From: Dehalococcoidia bacterium
GTDB lineage: Bacteria > Chloroflexota > Dehalococcoidia > JAENJB01
Length of the DNA: 6,006 nucleotides
Direction of reading: 5' to 3'
Assembly (NCBI GenBank): GCA_016844565.1
Contig: JAENJB010000186.1
Span: 1-6,006 of the forward strand
Shown here: in pieces, positions 1-6,006 of the stretch
Layout: each line of letters begins with the position of its first letter
How positions within the stretch are numbered: position 1 is the first letter of the stretch
Notes under the pieces: generated by a model
Told to the model about the DNA's origin: nothing
The model's database searches: none
The model's input: the letters and a program-made list of their open reading frames with translations, nothing else
Program-made: the position numbers and the translations under genes

Positions 1-1
1 C

Positions 2-100
2 CGCTATATCATCCGGCTGTCAATTCAGCAGAGGCTCACGGCCTCTCTCCCGAGTTTCCCCATGGAAGTGCACAACCCGAAATGGAACGGCATCCAGTAG
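2..100 (+). CDS. 3' end of an unidentified gene (partial)
   Basis: Frame 2 is open from the left edge to a TAG at 98-100, giving about 32 residues and ending in ...HNPKWNGIQ. All three forward frames are fairly open here. Frame 2 is preferred because its codons mostly end in G or C, as in the certain genes downstream, whereas the frame that ends with TAA at 121-123 has A/T-rich third positions. The stop lies 32 nt before the next start, so it would fit as the upstream member of the same operon. I do not recognise a family from so short a tail. It may be non-coding. Confidence 0.35.
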   Translation, partial: RYIIRLSIQQRLTASLPSFPMEVHNPKWNGIQ

Positions 101-132
101 TCATTCTTCCTCCAATCCTGTAATCTATACTT

Positions 133-387
133 GTGGCTAAACTTGTCCTCGACCTGCATGAATGTTTCAATAGAGGCGCAGTGATAGATGCCGAACTCAA
201 CCGCGTCATCGCGGAAGCCCTGGAAAAGAGGATTGCGCTCGTGGAGATAATCCCTGGCAAGGGTTCAGGCCAGCTCAAGAAGCGCGTATTGCGCTTTCTG
301 GCAGAGCCGCAGGTCAAGAAGCTTTATCACCGGCTGGAGAAAGACGATAAGAATTTCGGCAGGATTTTCGTGCATTTCAAGTATTGA
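133..387 (+). CDS. Small stand-alone Smr-domain protein
   Basis: This 84-residue protein is essentially one Smr domain. Seen: the LDLH motif near the N-terminus (residues 6-9, H9), a helix, then strand plus loop IIPGKGSGQLKKRV (about 39-52), where the family has its conserved GxG loop followed by a helix, and a closing strand FGRIFVHF. Known: Smr domains occur at the C-terminus of MutS2 and as single-domain proteins. Several are nucleases acting on DNA or on mRNA at collided ribosomes, with the Asp/His of LDxH important. The start is fixed: GTG 133 is the only start codon after an in-frame TAA at 121-123. No Shine-Dalgarno sequence is evident before it. The loop reads PGKG where many bacterial relatives have HGKG. 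The substrate cannot be told from sequence. It sits 12 nt upstream of the YwbE-family gene and is probably cotranscribed with it. Confidence 0.85.
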   Translation: MAKLVLDLHECFNRGAVIDAELNRVIAEALEKRIALVEIIPGKGSGQLKKRVLRFLAEPQVKKLYHRLEKDDKNFGRIFVHFKY

Positions 388-392
388 AAGGG
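387..392 (+). promoter_or_regulatory. Ribosome-binding site of the ywbE-family gene
   Basis: AAAGGG lies 7 nt before the ATG at 400 and overlaps the last base of the Smr stop codon. It supports this ATG as the true start and suggests coupled translation of the two small genes. Confidence 0.6.
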
Positions 393-399
393 ACTCAGT

Positions 400-594
400 A
401 TGCAAGGTAATCAGCGCGTCAAAATCAAACCGGGCATGAGGGTTGCTATAGTATTAAAGGCGGACCAGCAAAGCAGCAAGCTCACCGAGGGTGTAGTTAA
501 GGATATTCTGACCAACTCCCCCACTCATCCACACGGCATCAAGGTACGCCTGATGAGCGGGCAGGTGGGGCGGGTCAAGGAAATAAGGGGATAA
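400..594 (+). CDS. ywbE: YwbE-family protein (DUF2196)
   Basis: This 64-residue protein matches the YwbE family over its whole length. The key stretch is GVVKDILTNSPTHPHGIKVR (residues 31-50), followed by a GQVGRVKEI tail; both are hallmarks as I know the family. The N-terminal part has the usual KIKPGMRVAIVLKADQ segment. The pattern of short alternating hydrophobic strands suggests a small beta-barrel (SH3/KOW-like) fold, which is inference. No biochemical function is established for the family that I know of. The basic charge and nucleic-acid-related neighbours are compatible with RNA or ribosome binding, but that is speculation. It has an ATG start with a good ribosome-binding site and a TAA stop 36 nt before the ABC-F gene. 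Length is normal for the family. Confidence 0.9.
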   Translation: MQGNQRVKIKPGMRVAIVLKADQQSSKLTEGVVKDILTNSPTHPHGIKVRLMSGQVGRVKEIRG

Positions 595-630
595 GCTGAT
601 AACCAAATTGATAATGCGAAGATTTTTACA

Positions 631-2552
<1,922 letters not shown>

Positions 2553-2553
<1 letters not shown>

Positions 2554-4070
2554 TGGCGAACATGAAACAAAAACGACGTCGTATAGACCTGAACGAGAAG
2601 TTCCAGCGGGCATTGGATATCATGGAGAATACCGCCGGGAGTGTTTTCGTCACCGGCCGGGCGGGAACAGGTAAGTCAACGCTGCTGAGCTATTTCTGCC
2701 AGACCACCCGGAAGAAAGTGGCGGTCCTGGCCCCCACCGGCGTTGCCGCCCTGAACGTCAAGGGGCAAACGATCCATTCCTTCTTCCGGTTCAAGCCCAA
2801 CATCACCGTCGAGACGGTCAAGAGGCTCCGTTTCGAAGACAGCGAAGATAATATCTACAGAAAGCTGGATGCCATCGTCATCGACGAGATTTCCATGGTG
2901 CGGGCCGACCTGCTGGATTGCGTGGATAAGTTCCTGCGACTGAACGGCCCTGCCACCCGCAAACCATTCGGCGGGGTCCAGATGATATTTATCGGCGACC
3001 TCTACCAGTTGCCGCCGGTGGTCGCCGGCAGCGAAAGGACTGTCTTCAGGTCGCTCTACGACACCCCGTATTTCTATAGCGCAAAGGTATTCGGTTCTTT
3101 TGAGATGGACTTCGTAGAGCTGGAGAAGGTCTATCGCCAGCAGGATGAGAAGTTCATCGGCCTGCTCAACTCCATCCGCAATAAGACCATCTCCGAAGAA
3201 GGGCTGGAACTCTTTAACCAGCGGTACCTGCCACAGTTCGAGCCACCGCCGGGCGAGCTCTACATCTATTTGACGACGACCAACGACCTGGCAGAGCAGG
3301 TTAACAGCAGGCGTCTGGAGAAGTTACCCGGCGACCTCTACGCAGTTACCGCCACTATTAAAGGCAAATTCGGCAAGGAGTACCTGCCCACAGCGGTAGA
3401 GCTTCAGCTGAGGACCGGGGCGCAGGTCATGATGCTGAACAACGACGCCGGAGGCCGCTGGGTCAACGGCAGCATCGGAGAGATCGCCGGCATAGTACGG
3501 CACAATAGCGGGGAGCAGGTCTACAACTTCTTCGTCGAGGGCGGGCAACTGCAGTCGGAGGCCGTCGGCAAGTTCACGCAGTATCCTCTGATGCTCGCCT
3601 GGGCGGTCACCATCCACAAGAGCCAGGGAAAGACCTTCGACAGGGTGATAGTCGATTTCGGACGGGGCACCTTCGCCCACGGCCAGGCCTATGTGGCGCT
3701 GAGCCGGTGCACCTCGCTGGAGGGCGTTGTCCTGGCGAAGCCGTTGCTGAAGAAACATATCTGGATGGACTTCAATGTGGTCAGTTTCTTGACCAAATAC
3801 CAGTACAGTAAAGCGGAGCAGTCCTGCCCCCTCGACAATAAGGTGGAAATGATCGAGAGGGCCATCAAGAACAGGACGGCGCTCAAAATAGTCTATCTCA
3901 AGCCCAGCGACGAGAAATCAAAGAGGGTCATCAAACCGCAGACGATAGGTGAGATGGAGTACCAGGGCAAAACATACCTGGGGATGCATGCCTTCTGCAT
4001 GGAGCGGAACGAAGACCGGAACTTCCGGGTCGACCGCATTCTGGAGATAGAGGAAACAGGGAAGACGTGA
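2553..4070 (+). CDS. Pif1-like SF1B helicase with C-terminal WYL domain
   Basis: This 505-residue ATP-dependent 5'-3' DNA helicase belongs to the Pif1/RecD-like group. Seen in order: Walker A GRAGTGKS (35-42), motif Ia APTGVAA (60-66) with QTIHSFF (72-78), Walker B IDEISMV (110-116), motif III GDLYQLPPV (148-156), VYRQ (193-196), the QVMMLNND...RWVNGSIG segment (291-309), motif V AVTIHKSQGKTF (351-362) and motif VI YVALSRCTSLEGVVL (380-394). Residues about 432-500 form a WYL domain: ALKIVYLKP, then YLGMHAFCMERNEDRNFRVD and RI, with the usual YL...C..R...R.F..DRI spacing. Known: Pif1 helicases unwind G-quadruplexes and R-loops, and the WYL domain of the Thermotoga elfii homologue binds single-stranded DNA. 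The GTG start at 2553 shares its first base with the ABC-F TAG stop; ATG 2562 is an alternative three codons later. Neither has a strong ribosome-binding site, so translational coupling to the ABC-F gene is likely. The gene is intact; an insertion sequence follows 11 nt after the stop codon. Confidence 0.93.
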
Positions 4071-4078
4071 CGAATGCA

Positions 4079-4081
4079 GAG
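4079..4081. repeat. Target-site duplication GAG, left copy
   Basis: GAG directly abuts the left inverted repeat and is repeated at 5379-5381 beyond the right one. A 3-bp duplication is usual for IS150-type elements. A 3-base match has a 1-in-64 chance of arising randomly, but its exact placement at both ends supports it. Confidence 0.8.
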
Positions 4082-4119
4082 TGGACTGCACCCCTATGAG
4101 TGGACAGATAGGGCTAGGA
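4082..4119. repeat. Terminal inverted repeat at the orfB end
   Basis: These 38 bp match the reverse complement of 5341-5378 at 28 positions without gaps. Fully shared blocks are the terminal TGGA, ACCCCT, TGGACA and TAGGA. The TAG stop of orfB (4094-4096) lies inside it. Confidence 0.88.
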
Positions 4120-4939
4120 GAGCCTGGTGGGGTTGGTCGTTATTTTGCTGAATGATTGGTAACTCCTCGAACTCATTCGGTGGCCGGTAGCCCAGTGCCG
4201 AATGGAGCCGCTTGCGATTATAGACCTCCTCGATGAAATAGGGAAGCCTTTTCGTCACGTCATCTAGGGTTTCGTACTCGTATAGGTACACCTCCTCTTG
4301 CTTCAGAGTCTTGAAGAAGCTCTCCATCACGGCGTTTTCGTAGGGATTGCCCCTCCGGGCCATGCTGATGCTAAAGCCATGGCGCTCCAGTTCACCAACG
4401 TATTCAGCTGAAGCGTACTGGACTCCCTGGTCTGAATGGTGGATGACACCCGGATCAGGCCGGCGCCCGGCAATGGCCATGTCGAGCGCTTCAAGCGTTA
4501 GTGAAGAATCGAGCCTGGCGGAGATGGCATAGCCGATTACCCGCCGAGAATGGGCGTCCAGAATCGCCGCGAGATAGACAAAGCCGGTCCGGATGCGGAT
4601 ATAGGTAATGTCCGAAAGCCACACCTGGTTCAAGCGGCCGATATTGGTCCCTTTGATGAGATTGGGGTATCTGGGGAAGCCGTGTTTGCTGTCGGTGGTC
4701 TTCGTCCACCGGCGCTTGACCCGGCAGAGCAAATCGCTCTCCCGCATCAGCCTCAGCACCCGCTTGTGGTTTACCAGCCACCTGTCCCTCTTCAACTGCT
4801 CCGTTACCCGCCGGTAGCCGTAGCGCGGAAACTCAAGGCAGATGGTCTCGATGCGGTCGACGAGGTCCGCCTTCGCTCTCATCCTGTCGGGATCCCCGGT
4901 TTTACGTCCGCGGTAGAAGATGCTCCTGGCGAGATTCAT
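4094..4939 (-). CDS. IS3-family transposase OrfB (DDE integrase domain)
   Basis: This 281-residue catalytic half of the transposase performs cut and strand transfer at the element's ends. Seen: an N-terminal HTH_21-like region (about 25-70, with PRYGYRRV and VNHKRVLRLM), then the retroviral-integrase-like core with D110 in WLSDITYI, D170 in HHSDQGVQYAS and E206 in ENAVMESFFKTLKQE. The last two are separated by 35 residues, the D35E spacing of the IS3 family, and K213 sits seven residues after the Glu as expected. The C-terminal signature YNRKRLHSALGYRPP is at 240-254. The ATG at 4939 overlaps the orfA stop as ATGA. In IS3 elements the active enzyme is normally the OrfAB fusion made by -1 frameshifting, and the orfB frame is indeed open upstream as far as the slippery site. 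OrfB alone may also be made by coupled reinitiation. Confidence 0.95.
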   Translation of the reverse strand: MNLARSIFYRGRKTGDPDRMRAKADLVDRIETICLEFPRYGYRRVTEQLKRDRWLVNHKRVLRLMRESDLLCRVKRRWTKTTDSKHGFPRYPNLIKGTNIGRLNQVWLSDITYIRIRTGFVYLAAILDAHSRRVIGYAISARLDSSLTLEALDMAIAGRRPDPGVIHHSDQGVQYASAEYVGELERHGFSISMARRGNPYENAVMESFFKTLKQEEVYLYEYETLDDVTKRLPYFIEEVYNRKRLHSALGYRPPNEFEELPIIQQNNDQPHQALLALSVHS

Positions 4940-5289
4940 GAGCTTACACCCCCACCGGATGCTGCTGACGAGGGGCCGCCACCGGGCGACGAATTCCCGT
5001 TTCTCCGCGGCTGATTGAGGCTGCTCTGAAGCCCCTTTTTTAGAAACTCGTTCTCCAGGGTCAGCTTGCCCACCAGGCGCTCCAGTTTCTCCACCCGGTC
5101 TTTGAGAGCGGCTTCTTCAGTGGGCTCGTTATTGAACTTGCCCCGGCCGTACTGCTTCTTCCAGTAGTAGAGCAGGCTCGATGATATGTTGTACCTCCGG
5201 CAGAGCTGAGCCGGGCGGCTTTCCTCACTGAGAAGCTCCTGAATGACCTGTCTCTTAAACTCAGCGCTGAAACTTCTCTGATTTCTCAT
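4094..5289 (-). CDS. OrfAB transposase made by -1 ribosomal frameshift
   Basis: Reading orfA to codon K85, slipping back one base at A_AAA_AAG and continuing gives 32 stop-free codons (starting GASEQPQSAAEKREF and including FVARWRPLVSS and KLM) that run into OrfB at its ATG. The product would be 85 + 32 + 281 = 398 residues, a usual size for IS3-family OrfAB. It joins the OrfA DNA-binding helix-turn-helix and leucine zipper to the DDE core. The 32 linking codons look like true protein (charged, Trp/Arg-rich), whereas the unshifted OrfA tail is Gly/Ser/Pro-rich. This supports the shifted frame as the selected one. The frameshift itself is inferred. Confidence 0.8.
4936..5289 (-). CDS. IS3-family OrfA (HTH_Tnp_1 DNA-binding protein)
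   Basis: This 117-residue protein has the typical IS3 OrfA opening RSFSAEFKRQVIQELL (residues 5-20), then a helix-turn-helix with RPAQLCRRYNISSSLLYYWKK (about 25-45). A predicted coiled coil or leucine zipper follows (about 60-86, RVEKLERLVGKLTLENEFLKK). Known: this part binds the inverted repeats and mediates multimerisation, and free OrfA regulates transposition. The ATG at 5289 is chosen because a good ribosome-binding site lies 7 nt upstream and the MRNQRSFSAEFK start is typical. The C-terminal 32 residues after the slippery codons are low-complexity Gly/Ser/Pro, as expected for a tail produced only when no frameshift occurs. The stop overlaps the orfB start (ATGA). Confidence 0.93.
   Translation of the reverse strand: MRNQRSFSAEFKRQVIQELLSEESRPAQLCRRYNISSSLLYYWKKQYGRGKFNNEPTEEAALKDRVEKLERLVGKLTLENEFLKKGLQSSLNQPRRNGNSSPGGGPSSAASGGGVSS
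5035..5041 (-). promoter_or_regulatory. A_AAA_AAG programmed -1 frameshift site
   Basis: On the - strand, orfA codons CTA AAA AAG (L83-K85) contain the heptamer A_AAA_AAG in exactly the phase needed for tandem -1 slippage, the classic IS3-family signal. A GGAG (5053-5056) lies 11 nt upstream of the A run, a position where Shine-Dalgarno-like stimulators are known in such elements. A short GGGGCT/AGCCTC stem follows at once, but it is too close to count as a standard stimulator. Confidence 0.82.
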
Positions 5290-5296
5290 GGCAAGG

Positions 5297-5304
5297 TCCT
5301 TTCC
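5297..5304 (-). promoter_or_regulatory. Ribosome-binding site of orfA
   Basis: On the - strand, GGAAAGGA ends 7 nt before the orfA ATG at 5289. This is a normal strength and spacing, and it confirms the chosen start. Confidence 0.65.
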
Positions 5305-5311
5305 GCCCTCT

Positions 5312-5317
5312 ATTATA
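5312..5317 (-). promoter_or_regulatory. -10 box of the orfA promoter, inside a small dyad
   Basis: A perfect TATAAT reads leftward, 22 nt before the orfA start, which would put the transcript start near 5305, just ahead of the ribosome-binding site. No convincing -35 box is seen at 16-18 nt (AGGTTT at 17 nt is poor). The box overlaps a perfect dyad, GCCCT (5305-5309) and AGGGC (5317-5321), which could be a hairpin in read-through RNA or an operator. Confidence 0.5.
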
Positions 5318-5340
5318 GGGCACCTGACCCTGCCAAACCT

Positions 5341-5378
5341 TCCTAACCTGAAGTGTCCAGTCTCAGGGGTTCACTCCA
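5341..5378. repeat. Terminal inverted repeat at the orfA end
   Basis: This is the partner of 4082-4119 (28 of 38 positions match). Read outward-in on the - strand it begins TGGAGTGAACCCCTGAGAC and carries the shared TGGACA block. Confidence 0.88.
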
Positions 5379-5381
5379 GAG
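5379..5381. repeat. Target-site duplication GAG, right copy
   Basis: It directly follows the right inverted repeat and is identical to 4079-4081, defining the element's outer border. Confidence 0.8.
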
Positions 5382-5411
5382 TTGCCCAGAGCAATGCAAT
5401 AGTTTTACAAT
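5382..5411 (+). promoter_or_regulatory. Candidate promoter of the secreted-protein gene
   Basis: TTGCCC (5382-5387) and TACAAT (5406-5411) are 18 nt apart, a fair match to a housekeeping sigma promoter, with 30 nt from the end of the -10 box to the GTG. It begins right after the target duplication. Since GAG was duplicated, the promoter would have survived the insertion unchanged. This suggests the downstream gene is a separate transcription unit from the helicase operon. Confidence 0.4.
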
Positions 5412-5431
5412 GCAGCACACGTTTATGGCGC

Positions 5432-5437
5432 GAGGTG
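5432..5437 (+). promoter_or_regulatory. Ribosome-binding site of the secreted-protein gene
   Basis: GAGGTG, the core of the Shine-Dalgarno sequence, lies 4 nt before the GTG at 5442 (6 nt counted from GAGG). It decides the start of a gene that has no ATG nearby in frame. Confidence 0.65.
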
Positions 5438-5441
5438 TTCA

Positions 5442-6006
5442 GTGACTACAAACAGGAAGTGGCGGCTTCTGTTCCTGGCCGTTTCCCTGGCAGCTACACT
5501 GCTGGCCTTTGCCTCGCCTTTTATCACGCCGGCCTTCGCGGCGGATGAGCCCACCGGGTACAGGAATGTCCTGCTAAGCGTCTATCCCGAATACGACGAC
5601 CCACTCGGTCTGAGATACCCTGCCCTCCTGGTGATGGTCGAGGGCGAGATCCAGGGGACTGCCCCACCAACAACAGTCAGGTTCCTGGTACCGGAAGACG
5701 CGAGGATGTACTCGGCCGGCTCCGGCCCCAGAGACAAGTACATCGGGGGACCTCCCGACCGGCGTCCGTCCGACATCGCGGGTTGGGATGAAATCAGCTA
5801 CCAGCTCAAAACAAACTACTTCGTCGTCGAATACTACCTCGCGATACCGACCTCGCCCGATAAGGCCATTACCGCGGAGTTCATTCCGTTATTCCCTATC
5901 GACCGCCTGACGGCTATTGTGCAGCAGCCACGCCGGGCCACCGATTTCAAAGCCGTGGCCCAGACTCAGCCTGTCTCACAGAGGCAGTCCACCGATCCCG
6001 AGGGAT
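5442..6006 (+). CDS. Secreted protein of unknown function (5' part)
   Basis: The frame is open for 188 codons from GTG 5442 to the window edge, with no stop. The N-terminus is a clear Sec signal peptide: basic MTTNRKWR, a hydrophobic core (about 9-28, LLFLAVSLAATLLAFASPF), and an AFA-A/D cleavage region near residue 33 or 34. The mature part begins DEPTGYRNVLLSVYPEYDDP and contains alternating hydrophobic strands (PALLVMVEGEIQG, TTVRFLVPEDARMYS, NYFVVEYYLAIP) with many Pro, Tyr and acidic residues. This suggests an extracytoplasmic beta-sandwich-like domain, by inference. No catalytic motif or lipobox is seen, and I do not recognise the family. The GAGGTG ribosome-binding site and an in-frame TAG at 5400-5402 fix the start. 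A membrane anchor or further domains may lie beyond the edge. Confidence 0.85.
   Translation, partial: MTTNRKWRLLFLAVSLAATLLAFASPFITPAFAADEPTGYRNVLLSVYPEYDDPLGLRYPALLVMVEGEIQGTAPPTTVRFLVPEDARMYSAGSGPRDKYIGGPPDRRPSDIAGWDEISYQLKTNYFVVEYYLAIPTSPDKAITAEFIPLFPIDRLTAIVQQPRRATDFKAVAQTQPVSQRQSTDPEG

Larger units (their letters stand above)
4082..5378 (-). mobile_element. Complete IS3-family insertion sequence, IS150-like ends
   Basis: The 1297-bp element carries orfA and orfB on the - strand, imperfect terminal inverted repeats and a GAG duplication at both borders. Its left end begins TGGACTGCACCC, close to the IS150 end as I remember it (TGTACTGCACCC), and both ends share a TGGACA block at positions 20-25. 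OrfB has an intact DDE triad, the frameshift site is present, and neither orf is broken, so the element looks capable of transposition. Removing the element and one GAG copy restores a continuous spacer between the helicase stop codon and the secreted-protein gene. It therefore landed in non-coding DNA and disrupted nothing. The element's transcription converges on the upstream operon. Confidence 0.93.

Noticed and set aside
126..131. TATACT as a -10 box for the Smr gene
   Set aside because: Transcription would start at or inside the start codon and no -35 match lies upstream; the gene more likely depends on an upstream promoter.
36..317. 93-codon - strand frame over the Smr gene
   Set aside because: It is antisense to the Smr domain, Ser/Arg-rich and low in complexity, with no motif.
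4550..5014. 154-codon + strand frame opposite orfB/orfA
   Set aside because: It is antisense to the transposase genes, Pro/Asp-rich, without motifs. It is a shadow frame.
5381..5395. GTTGC/GCAAT stem as a terminator of the helicase operon
   Set aside because: It has only five pairs, one a G-T wobble, and the following T-run is short and distant. It also overlaps the candidate promoter.
5288..5548. 86-codon + strand frame from inside the IS into the secreted-protein gene
   Set aside because: It crosses the IS border and inverted repeat and overlaps the better-supported signal-peptide gene in another frame.

Overview
The window looks like a chromosomal segment of a moderately GC-rich bacterium. 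Three of the five native full-length or 5'-complete genes start with GTG, the native genes prefer G or C at third codon positions, and gaps between them are short. The mix of genes (stand-alone Smr protein, YwbE-family protein, YheS-like ABC-F ATPase, Pif1-like helicase with a WYL domain) fits an environmental lineage such as Chloroflexota/Dehalococcoidia. That placement is only a guess, because the window holds no rRNA or other phylogenetic marker.

Left part (1-4070): a co-directional, operon-like run on the + strand. It contains a probable 3' end of an unknown gene (to 100), a small Smr-domain protein (133-387), a YwbE-family protein (400-594), an ABC-F ATPase (631-2553) and a Pif1-like helicase with a C-terminal WYL domain (2553-4070). 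Gaps are 32, 12 and 36 nt, followed by a 1-nt TAGTG overlap. The known themes are ribosome/mRNA maintenance (Smr, ABC-F) and DNA/RNA unwinding (Pif1). A joint role is an inference. The ABC-F gene is odd: its first nucleotide-binding domain lacks about 23 residues that should carry the Walker A loop, while every other motif and the reading frame are intact.

Middle part (4082-5378): a complete 1297-bp IS3-family insertion sequence with IS150-like ends, transcribed leftward. It has imperfect 38-bp terminal inverted repeats (28/38 identical), a perfect 3-bp GAG target duplication, orfA and orfB overlapping by ATGA, an in-phase A_AAA_AAG slippery site giving a 398-residue OrfAB transposase, an intact DDE triad, and its own -10 box and ribosome-binding site. 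It landed 8 bp beyond the helicase stop codon (the duplicated GAG lies in between) and broke no gene.

Right part (5379-6006): a candidate promoter just outside the insertion sequence, a good ribosome-binding site, and the first 188 codons of a secreted protein of unknown function that runs off the window edge. I found no tRNA, rRNA, CRISPR array, phage gene or defence system.
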